DNA of 64,000 nt from Rebecca billardiae RCC1528 (Eukaryota; Haptophyta), in assembly GCA_965240325.2 (NCBI GenBank), contig OZ251248.1, forward strand, positions 682,001 to 746,000, given 5' to 3'. Numbering within the stretch: position 1 is the first letter of the stretch; each line of letters starts with the position of its first letter. Position numbers and translations under genes: made by a program. The notes below the pieces were generated by a model that was not told the origin of the DNA, made no database searches, and was given only the letters and a program-made list of their open reading frames with translations. Below are positions 39,101 through 51,300 of the stretch, piece by piece.

Positions 39101-41891
39101 AGCGGCGGCGGGCGCCGCGCAAGGCCGGCAGCGCTTTGCGCTCCACGCAGCCTCGCCCGATTCTGATTCCGATGGCGACGACGGCGACGACGACGACGAC
39201 GGCGGCGGCGGCGGCGGCGGCGGTGTTGGGGGCAGTAGCTCGGACGAGGCGGCGGAGGCGGCGCCGAGCGCCGCGGGCGGCGGCGGTGGTGGCGGCGGCG
39301 GCTCGGCGCGGCCGCGCCGCCGCGGCGCCGTGCCCGAGCCGCTGTATCGCCGCTCGAGCTGGAAGTCCTCGCCGCCCGCCAGCGCGACGGCGCGCGCGCT
39401 GTTGCTGCGCGTGTGTTCAGCACACCAGCTCGCGCGCGCGGACGACGCGGCGCTGCGCCAGCTGGCGCGCAGCGCGGGGCTGCACCCGTCGCAGGCGCGC
39501 GCGCTCGCCGCGGAGGCGCGGTGCGGCGGCGACCTTGGCGCGGCGCCGCCGCTCGAAGACGCAGCGGGCGGCGCGGAGGGGGCGGAGGCGGAGGAGGTGC
39601 CGCCGCCGCCGCCGCCAGCGCTACAGCCTGCGCACGCCGCGCGCGCCGACGCCGGCGCCGAGCCGCGCGCGCGCGCGCAGCACCCGCATGCGCAGCGCGG
39701 CGGCGGCTTGCTGCCCGCGCGGCTGGCGCTGCCGGCGGCGGTGCGCGCCGAGGCCGCGCCCGGCGCGCGCGCGGGCGCGGTGGCGCCAGGCGCCGCCGCC
39801 GCCGCCCCTTCACTCAGCACCGCCTCGCACAAGCGCGCTCTCAGCGCCGAGCCGGGCGGCGCGGGCGCGGGCGCGGGCGCGGAGGAGGAGGACGACGCCG
39901 AGCGGCGGCCTCGGCGCGAGCGCAGCCGCCGCTCCACGCCGCGCTGGACCGACGCGCAGGGCGCGGCGCTCGCAGGCGTGATTGCGCGCGCGGTCCGATC
40001 GGCCGTGAAGGGCGGCGGCGCCGCGCTCGCCGCGAGCCCGCCCGCCGAGCTGCCGACCGCCAAGCTCGCCATCGCCGAGTTCAAGGCGCGCGCGGTGGAC
40101 TGGGCGGAGGTGGCGCGCGCGGTCGGCGCGGCGAGCGGCGTCGGCGCCGCCGGCGCCCCGGCCGTGCCGCCCTCGCAGGACGCGTGCCGCCAGCGCTTCG
40201 GTTGGCTCACGAGCGTTCACCCGGGACACACGCGCCACCGCGCGTCGCTGCGCACGACGATCGCGCTCGAGCTCACGCGCGCGGAGCAGGCGGCCGAGCT
40301 CGACGCCGAGCCTGCCGTCGCGCCGTCCGCGCAGCGCCGCCACGCCGCGCTGTGCGCGCTCGGCGTGGCCTACTCGCTCGGCGTGAGCGCGCGCGGACGG
40401 CTTCTCGCACCCACGCGAGGCGCAGCGCGCGAGGAGGGCGGCGGCGGCGCCGCCGCCGCCGCCGCGGGCGTGGGCGGCGGTGGCGTGGGCCTCGCCGCGC
40501 CGGGCGGCGGCGGCGTGGCGCCGCCCAGTGCGCGGCGCGCCGCGCTGCTCCTACGGCTGCAGCTCATCTTCCGAAACCCAGACGCCGGCTACGAGCGGCG
40601 CGCGGCGCGCGCGCTGCTCGGCGCATTCAGCTCGGCCGAGCACTCGGCCGGCGTGGACGTGCTGCTTAGGGCGGGCTCGGTGGTGAAGGTGCGCAAGGTG
40701 GGCGCGCAGAGCCAGGTGCTGCCCGGCGTGGGCGGCGGCCGCGCCTCGCGCCGGCTGTACGTGCTCTCGCACGCGTGGCACATGCAGTTTGGCCCGATCG
40801 GCGGCGACGCCAAGCCGCGCGCGCTCGGCGCCGACGCGGCGCGCGCGCGCAAGCGGCTGCGCGCGGCGCTCGGCCCCGCGGAAGGCGCGCCCGCGGCTGG
40901 CGGCGCGCCCGGCGGCGGGCTGGACTACGGGCTGGCCGAGCTGACGAAGCCCACCGTCGCGCAGCTGATGGCGAGCCTCGCCCACGGGGTCGTGCGGCTG
41001 CAGCCGAGCCTGCAGCGGGCGAGCGCGCCAGGCGGCGCCGCGCTCTGCGCCGCGGCCGGCGCCGCGGCCGGCGCCGGCGCCGGCGGCGGCGGTGGCAGCG
41101 GCGGCGCAGGCGCGGGCGCGGGGGTGGGCGGCGGCGCGGCGCCACCTCTGCCCGGCGGAGCGGACGGCGCTGCCGCGCCGCCCGCGAGCGGGCCGGCCGC
41201 TGGCGCAGCGGGCGCGGGCGCCGCCACTGAGCCGCCGCCGCCGCCCGCGGCCGGCTCGGCCGGCGGCGCGGCGGCGCCCGCGCCTCACACCGCGGTGCGC
41301 GGCGCGGGTGTGCGCTTCGGCGTCAAGCAGCACCTGCGCAACGCGCCGCCCACGATGGCGGGCGGCCCCGCCGGCGCGCCGCCCCGCGCGCCGGGCGACG
41401 GCGCCGACGCGCGCGCCGCCCGCGCCGCGCCGCCCGCCGACGGCCGCGCCAGCGCGCAAGCGCTGCAAGCTGCCCACGTGGTCGCTCTGAGCGCGCGCGC
41501 GGGCGGCGCGCGCGGAGCGCGCGCGGGCGGCGGAGGCGCGGCCGAGCGATCGGCCTCCGATGGCGTGCCCACGGCCGCCGCGGCGCTCGGCGAGCTCGGC
41601 GGCAGCACCGGCGGCGCGCTGGGCGCGTGGCTCGGCGCGGGCGGCTGCGCAGGGCAGCGCGTGAGCGCGGCCGCGCGCTGGCCACCGCTCGTGCGCGCAC
41701 ACGCGCGCGCCGCGGACGCTGAGCGCGCGATGGGCGCGTGTGCCGAGGCCGCGCGGCGCGCGGGCGGCGCGCTCGCCGCCGAGCTCTGCGCGAGGCTCCA
41801 CGGTGCGCTGCGAGACGCCGGCGCCGACGGGCTGAGCGCGGCAGAGCTTGCGGCCGCGGCGCGCGCGCATGCCGCAGAGCTTTGCGCCGAG

Positions 41892-41953
<62 letters not shown>

Positions 41954-42838
41954 AGCAGAGGAGGCGGCGGTACGCGCGCGCGCTCGCGCGCTCGCGCGCA
42001 CGCGCGCACGCGCGCACCACCGCCGCCGCGTTGCGCGCACAGCCCGCCGTGACACCGCGCACCGCACGCCACACACGCGTGCGGTGCCCACGCCGCGTCC
42101 GCCCCTGGCTGCTGCTGCCGCCGCCGCCGCCGCTGCTGCGGCGTCGGCTGCGCAGGTGTGCGCGCTCCAGGCGCTGAGCGGTCACGCGCTGCTGCTATGC
42201 GTGTGCGCGCACACCGAATGGTGCGGCGCTGCGCGCGCGCGCGCGCCCGCTGCCCCCGCCCGCCCTCTCTCCGGCCGACCGCCGCCAACCCGCGCCGCGG
42301 CCCCGCCGCGCGCAGGCGCCTCATTGCGGCCGGCGCCGGCTGCGACGAAGCTCTGGCGCAGTGGTGCGTGCCGCTGGGCGGCGAGGACTCGGCCGCGGCG
42401 GAGGCGAGCTCCGCCGCGCCGCCTGGCAGCGGAGGCACGGTGCACGCGCTCGTGCAGCCCTGGCGCCTCGTCTCGGGCGCGCCGCACGCCGACTTCATCG
42501 CCGCCATGCGCCACGCGATCGGCTGGAGCGTCTTCTCCAGCCCCGGACTGACCGAGTCCGGGCTGCGCAGCCAGTTTGCGCACATCCCGCCCGCGGAGCT
42601 CTGCTGCTACCTCGCGCAGCTGCTGCGCGAGCGCGTGCTCGAGGCGCGCGCGTGCGCGCCCAGCCTCCACGCGGAGTCGCCCTTTGCGCGCGCCGGGCAG
42701 CGCAGCGCCGCGCCGCGCGCCGAGCGCGCCTTCTTCGCGACGGGCACGGTGCGCGCGCCCGCGGAGGGCGGCGGCAGTGCGGCGTTCGGCGGTGCGGCTG
42801 TTGACCTCGGCGACTTTCACTGGCCGGTCGAGCAGTAG
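36135..42838 (+). CDS. GTF3C1: TFIIIC largest subunit (B-block binding)
   Basis: Exons 36135-41969, 42156-42202 and 42316-42838 give about 2,134 residues. TFIIIC recruits TFIIIB and RNA polymerase III to tRNA genes by binding the B box. The N-terminus ([13 protein letters not shown] to [13 protein letters not shown]) follows the plant TFIIIC large subunit. The B-block domain lies at about 115-165 ([20 protein letters not shown] to [11 protein letters not shown]), with the typical [14 protein letters not shown] after it. A Myb/SANT-like stretch occurs near residue 1270 ([12 protein letters not shown], later [12 protein letters not shown]). The C-terminus ([20 protein letters not shown], then LCCYLAQLL) also fits. 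Linkers are very rich in Ala, Gly and Pro, including a glycine run of about 21 codons ending near 41952. Exon 2 is only 47 nt. Both introns are near the 3' end. Confidence 0.9.
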
Positions 42839-43236
42839 CCGAGCACGTACGCTGCACGGCGTCGATCACGCGACGACGACTCGTGATGCGGCTAGTCACT
42901 CAGTAGTCGTTATCACCGCGTATAGCTGTCGTCTGCCTATACCGAGGGCCTATACGCGACGGCGCTGCTGCTGATGATGATGACGCCAGTCGCGTGGCGG
43001 GTAGTACTAGTATACATACGCGGAATCGGTGCGCGACGACGGCAGTGACGCGCGCATTGTCGTCATCAGCGAGCTGCTGCTCGGCCTCGGAACGACGGAC
43101 GGCGCGGACGAATGAATACTACAGAATAATGATGCGGCTCGGTGACTACCGATTATATTATATATACGCTACTCGCGATGTGACTACGACGCGATGATAC
43201 TACTGTACGCGTCGGCTGCTCCAGTGAGGCGCTGCT
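42839..43236. other. Convergent intergenic region
   Basis: About 400 bp between the TFIIIC (+) and ankyrin (-) stop codons, with lower GC content. No gene or repeat recognised. Confidence 0.5.
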
Positions 43237-43947
43237 TCATAGACGCGGCTCGCCCTCGGGCCACGGGATGCCGTTCTCCTCCTCGTACTGCTGGAAGACG
43301 CGAAGCACGCCGAACGAACGCAGCCTGCGCGCGAGCTCGCGTGCCGAGTCGCCATCCCCTTCGAGACCGGAAGGCCGCTGGTGCGAGGCGCCTGCGCGCA
43401 CAAGCACGGCCGCGCCCTCCGCGAGGTTGTTGGTGGCCATGCGCTGGAGCGGCGTGTAGCCCCACGTGTCGACGGGGTCAAGCTCGGCGCCTGCGTCGAC
43501 GAGCAGCTGCGCCGCGTGCTGCGCCGGCTCCGACATCCCGCAGACGTGCAGTGGCCGAGCGCCGCCCGTGCAGAGGTCGTTGGCGAGCGAGCTGTCAGCC
43601 TGGAGGAGCGCCGCGACCTTGTCCAGGTCGCGGGCACGGATGGCTTGGTTCAGCTCGGTGAACCCGCCACCGGCATACACGGGCCCGGGCAGAGGGTTGT
43701 AATCGTCGAACTGCTTGCCGATCACGACGGTGCCGTTCAGGTGGCGCTCGACGCGGCCACCAAAGATGCCCGGGCCAACGGCGTCCGCCTCGGCGTCGAG
43801 ACCGGGGGCCGATGCGACGTGAGCACACGAGCGCCGTACTGCCATGCGCGAGCGCACGCGCGCGCCAGCGGGCGCGCTGCCGGGAGCCAGTGCGAGTGCG
43901 CTCCACACGGCGAGCGCGGCGGAGCACCCCGCCGCCACCATGATCAT
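43237..43947 (-). CDS. Ankyrin-repeat protein with N-terminal signal sequence
   Basis: Single exon, 236 residues from the ATG at 43947. The N-terminus (MIMVAAGCSAALAVWSALAL, then APGSAPAGARVRSRMAVRRS) looks like a signal peptide followed by a basic stretch, the layout of a complex-plastid presequence, though simple secretion is equally possible. Ankyrin repeats follow: FTELNQAIRARDLDKVAALL, RPLHVCGMSEPAQHAAQLLV and YTPLQRMATNNLAEGAAVLV. The C-terminus (SFGVLRVFQQYEEENGIPWP) is unrecognised. An upstream ATG at 44043 is in frame but lies only 14 bp from the dynein stop codon, so the shorter start is preferred. Function unknown beyond protein binding. Confidence 0.7.
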   Translation of the reverse strand: MIMVAAGCSAALAVWSALALAPGSAPAGARVRSRMAVRRSCAHVASAPGLDAEADAVGPGIFGGRVERHLNGTVVIGKQFDDYNPLPGPVYAGGGFTELNQAIRARDLDKVAALLQADSSLANDLCTGGARPLHVCGMSEPAQHAAQLLVDAGAELDPVDTWGYTPLQRMATNNLAEGAAVLVRAGASHQRPSGLEGDGDSARELARRLRSFGVLRVFQQYEEENGIPWPEGEPRL

Positions 43948-44056
43948 ATCGCGCGCGAAATCGAAGCTCAATCGCTCGAGAGCTTTTATTCCTTTATTGA
44001 CAATTCCGGATCGTCGGATCTGAATAAATAGCGCGGCCAGCATGGCGGCCGCGGCC

Positions 44057-45318
44057 TCAGACGGAGAGGCTGAGGATGATGGCCGTCCCGCGCTTCGTCC
44101 AGTGCGCCTGCCCTTGGTCGGTGGGCACGCGCACGTACATGACGAAGTTCGAGCTGTGCCCCGTCGTCGCGAGCACGCCACGCCGCTCCGTCGTCTTGTA
44201 CACCGGGCAGTTGTAGTACGGGAAGTCTTTGAAGTTGGATGTGAGCGCGGGCTGTAGCAACAGCACCGGCACCGGCTCGAAGAGCACCTTGGGCATCGGC
44301 TCGTCGAGCATGAGCTCGTCGTTCATCCGCGCGCCCTCAAAGTACGCGCCGTGCACGTACGCCCCGTCCGCCGGCTTCGTCGCCGGCATCTCGTTGCGGA
44401 ACTCGAAGTCAAAGTCTACCGTGTCGATGGGGATTGCGTACTTGCGCGCGTAGTTTTGCAGCGTGCCCGTCATGAAGGCCTGCGGGGCGGGAGCGCGAGG
44501 AGCGCGCGGGGCGTGCGCGAGGTGAGCGTCCACTCGCGCCCCAGCCGAGGCGCACCGCGGGCAGCCGCCATCCGCCCTGCGGCCCCGGTGCGCGCGGCAC
44601 TCGCGCGGCGGCGCTCGGCGCGCGCCGCGCGCCGCGGCGCGCCGCGTCGGCGCGCGTCCGCACCTGCGTGAAGAAGAAGGCGGGCATGTTGAAGATGACG
44701 GGGACGCCGTCGTCCACCCACGCCTGGAAGAAGTGGAGCCTCATCACCACGTCCGCGACGTACGAGGCCAGCGGCTTGAGCGACGGGAACGACCTGCGGC
44801 GGGTGAGTGAGCGCGCACGCGCGGCGCGGGCGGCGTGCAGCGTGAGCGCGACCGCTTTGCGCCGCGCCGGCCGCCGCGCCGGGCCGCCGCGCTGCTGCCG
44901 CGCGCGCACTTCTTGAGCCAGAGCTCGGGGATCGCGTTCGAGAAGCACGCCTTCGCCACCGCCTCGAGCTCCGCGCTCATCACCACCTGGGCGCAGGCGG
45001 GCAGGCGCGCGCGCGGGAGCGGCGGCGTCAGCGGCCGCGCGGCGCACGCACACCCCGCCTCGACAGCGCGCGCGCCTCGATCGCCGCGCGCGCGCGCGCG
45101 CGCGCACCAAGCCCTTGAGCGCCTTGAGCACGTTCTGCAGCGAGGAGCGCATCGTGGCGGTGAGCTTGTTGAAGCGCGTGAGCTCCTGCGCGAGCACCGT
45201 GTTCATCGACTCGTCGTACAGCACCGGGTACTTCTTCTGCACCGCCTCGATGTCGAACTGCGCGGGCAGCTTTGCGAGGATGTCGTTGGCGAGCTCGGAC
45301 ACGAGCGAGTCGAACGAG

Positions 45319-45357
<39 letters not shown>

Positions 45358-48300
45358 AGCGAGGCGCCGGTGGTGAGCACCGTGCCGAGCAGCGCGCCCG
45401 TCTCGTTCAGGTCCTTCGTGATGTCCGCGTTCTCGTGCAGCCCGAACACCTCCGGCGCGGGCAGCAGCGGCAGCGTGCGGATGAAGCCGATCGTGTCCTC
45501 GATCGAGCCCACGCGGTCGGTCGGGATGTAGTAGGTGCCCGACGCGGAGAGGGCGTACGCCTCGCCGAGCGCGTCCTCGGCGTAGACCATGTCCATCGCG
45601 GCGTTGAGCAGCCGCCGGTCCTTGTCGTCCGTCACGCGCCCGCCGTAGTTGCACTCCGCCGTGCAGTACTTGAGCGCGAGGAAGGGTGTGCTCTCGTACT
45701 CGGTGAGGAAGAGGGACAGCTGCCGCACCGAGATGCGCAGGTCTGACTCGTTGAACTCGTACGGGATGTTCCAGCCGAGCGGGCCGAACTTGCGCCGCTC
45801 CTGCAGCCAGGCGTGGAAGAAGCACAGGCTGAAGAGCAGCCGCGTGAACGGCTCGCGCTTCGGGCACGACTCGAAGAACTCCGGGTCGGAGATCGGGTCG
45901 GTCAGGTAGGACGAGAGCATGTTGGCGCGCAGCCCCTTGGGCGGCTCGTTGGTCATCTTCACGCCGTTCTGCAGCACGAGCACGGGGAAGGCGGGCGAGG
46001 GGTACGAGGTGAGCCAGAGCCGGAACGAGGGGTGCGGGTCCGCCGACTCGAAGCCCTCGACGATCCGCTCGAGCGTCGTCATCCACGACACGTACAGGTG
46101 GCAGTTCTGCAGCACGACCCAGAAGCCCTTGGCCGTGCCCGAGCTCACGAGCTTCTCGGCGTGCGGCCCCTGGCCCTGCCCGAGCGAGACGGACTCGATC
46201 GTCGTCTTCTTCGCCTCGGCGAAGCGGATGAGCGCGTTCATCGGGTCCACGCCGGGCGAGAGCACGAACACCAGCGGCACCGTCGGCGTCGAGTCCGCGT
46301 ACGAGCCGGCGAGGTCGAAGGGCGGCGGCTCGATGAACTTTTGGCCGAGCTCGCCCGCGACAAACGAGATGACCGCCGGGATCAGCTTGTCCGGCCGGAT
46401 GGCCTTGAGCACGAGCAGCCGCTCGAAGGGGGTGAGGCGCTCGCTCCACGGCGCGGGCAGCTCGCCGAGCAGCGTGTCCGGCTCGATCGCGTCGTACACG
46501 CCGCGCCACGCCTCGGGCTCGGCGGCGACCGCGTCGGTCAGCCCCTCGAACGCGGGCAGCTCGGCGAGCGTGACAAAGTCCGCCCACGACTTGTCGGTGA
46601 GCCACGCGGGCGCGGGGTTGGGCGGCGCGTCGGAGGCGTCGAGCAGGATGCCGCCGACGATCAGGTACTTCCACTCCGCGTGGTTCAGCCGCTGGTACCC
46701 CTCCATCAGCTTGACGCAGAGCAGCAGCGAGAAGACGAGCTTGTCCTTCTCAAAGAGCGAGCGGCACACGTTGTTGTACAAGAAGAACTGGAAGTACTCG
46801 TTCAGGTTGGTCATGCGCACGTCGAGCGCGGCGTCGGGCGTCGAGTCGGCGATCGAGCGGACGAACAGGTCGATGAACCAGTTGAGCGAGTACTGGTACA
46901 TCGGGTCCACCGCCGCGAGGTCCGAGATGCAGAAAAAGAGCAGCGACGTGCGGTACGCGACCGGCCGGTACCCCTCGCGCGCCTCGTCGATCTTGAGCTC
47001 GGTCTCGACCGCGACCTTCTGCTTGGCCTCGATCTCGTTGGAGAGCTTCTTCGCGTCGTCGAGGATCTGGATGGCCGAGGCGTCCTCGAGGATCGAGCCG
47101 CCCGCCTCGCCGAGCACCTCGAGGATCTTGTCCTCGATCTCCTTGAGCTGCCGCCGGTTCTCGTTGCCCTCGACGACGAGCACCGACTTCTCCTCCTCGA
47201 GGTCGGGCCGCTCCTTGGCGACGACGATGCCGAGCAGCTGGTCCTCGAGGCCCTCGCGCGTGATCATGAAGTTGAGCAGCGTCACCTTCACCTGCAGCTC
47301 GGGCATGTAGTGCGGGTTGCGCAGCTTCGTCGTCACGTAGAACCGGAAGTCGTTCGAGTACTCGATCGTCGCGTCGCCGAGCCGGATGCAGAGCACGCCG
47401 CCCTGCTTGAACGTCTGCTTGACGAGCAGCGGCTCGAGCGCGGGGTCGAGCTCCTCGAGGACGTTCTCGAGGAGGACGGGCTTGCCGAACTGGATCGCGT
47501 TCTCCAGCGTGCGCAGGTACGTCGACTGCGTCAGCTTGATCACGTGCATCCCCGCCTCCGCCTCCATGTTGCGCACCCACTTGTTCGCCTGCCCCTGCGG
47601 GTCGATCATGAGCGGCCAGCGGCGCGCAATGTTGGTCACGATGCCGTTGTCGCACGAGAAGGAGTCGGTGGGCAGCCCGTGCGCGTTCCACGCGCGGATC
47701 TTGACCGGGTCGCCCAGCGTCTCCTGGAAGTTGAAGCGCTCCGAGCGCGGGATCCGGTTCTCCTCGCACAGCTTCATCCAGCCGTCGGTCGCGCGCTGCC
47801 GGTACGTCACAGTGAACGGTCCGAGGTACGCGATCACGCCCGCCGAGATGAGCACGTCGCCGGTGAGGTTGGTGTACCGCGGGCCGAGCGAGGCGGCGAC
47901 CTCGGTCCAGCGCACCTTCTCGCCGCCCAGCCCCGAGAGCAGCTTCTCCGCGCGCTCGAGCTTGTTGTTGCAGTCGTCGTACTTGTCCTCGAGCGACTTC
48001 TTCTCGCGCGAGAGCTCGGCGAGCTTGGCCTGCATCGTCTCGAGCTTGTCCATCACCTCCTTGAGCTCGGCCTGCTTGGCCTGGAGCGAGGCCATCGCGG
48101 TGGCGTACTCGCCCTCCGCCACCTTGAGCTTCTCCTTCTTCGGCGCGACCACCTTCACCACGCGGTCGTACACCTCGAGCGCGAGGATCCACTTGCAGAT
48201 GCCCTCGGCCGCGGACGACGCCTTGGCGATCCGCTCGGGCGTGAACTCGTCCATCGGCTTGTACTTCTCGCGGATGCGCTTCATGATGGCGGGCTTGATG

Positions 48301-51300
48301 TTGTCCTTGTCGTACGCCTTGAGCGAGTCGAGGAACGCCTTCGAGTCGTTGAGCAGCGCCTTCCCCGGCCCCCAGTAGTCCTCCACCATCTTCTGCGTCT
48401 CGGGGTCCTTCACCTTTGCGGGCTTGATCTCTTTCATCACGCACACCGCCTCCATCACGAGCTTCACGCCGGCGGGCGGGTTGCTCATCGAGCGGACGAG
48501 GTCGATGTCGGGCTTCTTGAGCGTGTCCAGCGCGGCGATCGCCATGTTGAGCGCGGGGATCGCCTCGGCGAGGTCCGCCTCGCACTCGTCCTTCATCGCC
48601 TTGGCGGTCGCCGCGACCTCGGACGTGGCGCGCTCCTCCGCCTGCACGACCTCCTTCTTGGGCTCGACCACGTCGCGCACCTCCTTGTCGATCACGACCT
48701 GCATCTCCTCGGTCTCGGCCTTCGCCTTGACGAGCTGCGGCTTGAGCTCGGTCAGCTCGTCCTGCATCTTGTTCACCGAGAGCCCCGCGTCCTCGAGCTG
48801 GCCCAGCCCGTTGTCGTACCGCGAGCGCAGCATGCTCACCTCGCGCCGCTTGTTGGCGAGCAGCGACTTGAACGTCTGGATCAGCTCGAGGTACGAGGTG
48901 GGCGTGATGTACACGTTGCGCTTCTCGTCGTGCAGGAAGGCGGAGGAGAGCTCGAGCGAGCCCACGTGGAACGCCTTGCACATCTCGATCACGCCCGGCC
49001 GCACGCTCGACTCGAGCTCGACGTCCTCGAGGAACTTGTGCGCGACCGCGTCGAGCGCGTCGCGCGGCCACGCGCGGAACCAGTCGATCGTGCAGCAGTT
49101 GACGAGGGAGGGGAACATGCGCAGCCGGTTGCGGAAGGCGTCGCCGATCGGCGACATCGCGAGCACGACGTGCAGGTACTTGCGCGACTGCTCGACGAAG
49201 TACGTGTACAGCGCGCCGATCGAGCCGTCGCCCTCGCGGCCCGCCTGCCGCGCGGCGTCGCGCACCATCTCGGCGAGCGCGGCCTTCTCGTCGTTCGCGA
49301 AGAGGTTGGGCACCTCGCCCGCGTTGAGCAGGCCGTTGATGTCCTCGAGGTACGCCTCCTCCTTGATCTGCGTGTCCGCGAACAGGAAGATCGTCCCCTT
49401 CCGCTCGCCGCCCGCCTGGCGCAGCACCGCCTTGATGTCCTCGCGCCAGTCGACGAGCGAGTACGTCTTCGACACCTCGATCTGCTTCACCTCCATGTCT
49501 GCGATGTAGCCGGCGAGGCGCGTGAGCGACTGGCGGCCCGAGCCGCCGATGCCGACGAGCAGCGCGTTGCCGCGCGGCATCATCAGCACGCGCGAGATCC
49601 GCGCGATGTGCTCGATCGCGAAGAGGAACAGCACGAGGTTCATCGGCTTGGACGAGATCTGGTTGTACTCGTCCAGGTAGGCGTTCATCGTCGGCGCGAG
49701 CGCCGTCACGTCCTCGACGAGCTTGTACGCCTTCACCTTGGCCTTGGGGTCCTCGAAGTCGCAGTACATGAGGTGGCGCACGTCCTCGTCGTCCAGCGCC
49801 TCCTTCGGCTTGTGCGCGATCCGGCCGAACAGCTTGGGCGCCGTCAGGTCGAACTGCGACTTGAGCAGCTCGCGCGCCATCCCGAGGAACCACGAGCAGT
49901 CGGCGTCGTCGGTCAGCCGGTCGTAGAAGACGCGCATGAGCTCGTGGAGCCAGACGGCGACGAGCTCGTTCGGCCCGGTGAAGTCGTCCTTGTGCGTGAG
50001 CAGGATCCCCTGGATCACGCGCGAGAAGTCGCGCAGGTTGAACGTGTAGTGCGACTTGGTCGGCGTGGGCAGCAGGTGCTGCACGGACGCCTTGTACGCG
50101 CTCATCGTCGCCGCGACAATCGACGGCGCCTTGGTGCGGAAGGTGGCGTCGAAGCCGGAGCGGTCGAGCCACCAGTCGAGAATCGTCTGGAAGATGCGCA
50201 CCATCGACATGTCGTCGAACTCGGTGAACGCCACGATGTTGAAGTGCCGCATGTACCGCGGCGTGATCGGGTTGCGGCCGCCGCCGGGCGGTCCCATCGC
50301 GCCCACAAACGTCAGGTCGACCAGCTGGCGGAACGAGTTCTCCTTGAGGTCGTACCAGCCGCCGTGGTCCATCCACTGGCGGAGGAGCTCGACGGGCGGC
50401 TGCGCGCCGTACCGCTCGAGCACGGGCATGTTCAGGTCGTCGACGAACACCGCCATCTTCTTGCCGAGCGGCGGGCCGTACACGCCCTTGCGCCGCTTGT
50501 CCAGCTTCGAGTCGATGATGTCCTGCGTCTGGTTCGCCGAGGTCTGCGCGGAGAAGTTGACGAAGAGCGAGACGTACGTCTCGGCCGAGAGGCCGTCGAG
50601 CAGCTTCTGGTGCACGTACACCGACTTGCCCGTGCCCGTCGGCCCGACGAACAGCGTGGGCATCGAGTGCGTGACGAGCGCCTCGAGCAGCGACGTGTAG
50701 CGCACGGTGTCGATCGTCGGCACGATGATGTTGGCAAACTCGGCGCCGTCGGGGATGCGCATGTCGTCGCGCGAGATCGAGTCGGTCCAGAGGGCCCACT
50801 TGGCGCGCGCCTTGTTGAACGTGTACTCGTACACGCTCGCGTCGCCCTCGGGGAACATCACCGCCAGCTTGACCACCTGGCCGAACGTGCCGTCCACCTT
50901 GTCGTACGGGCGCGGCGCGCGGCCGGCGCACAGCTGCCGGAAGAAGGCGTCGAAGCTCTTGCGGCTCGCGGCGTCGAGCACGCCGGCGACGCCCCAGACG
51001 AGGGAGAAGAGGAAGGTCGCCTCGACCCACAGCTGCGCCTCCTTCGCCGGGATCTCGCGCGCCACCTCCTCGCCCTCCGCCGCGTCCTTGAACTCGTCCA
51101 TGTGCGCGTCGAAGAGCTTCATCAGCGCGCGCACGCGCGTGATCTCGTCCGTGTCGAGGATGCCGACCGAGACCATCGAGCGCGCCTCCTTCATGATCCA
51201 GCGGTTGACCGAGGGGACGAGCCAGCCGAACAGGTTCTTCAGCGCGTCGGCGTGCCCCTTGAGCTTCATCGGCAGCGCCTCGAGCCACGACTCCATCAGC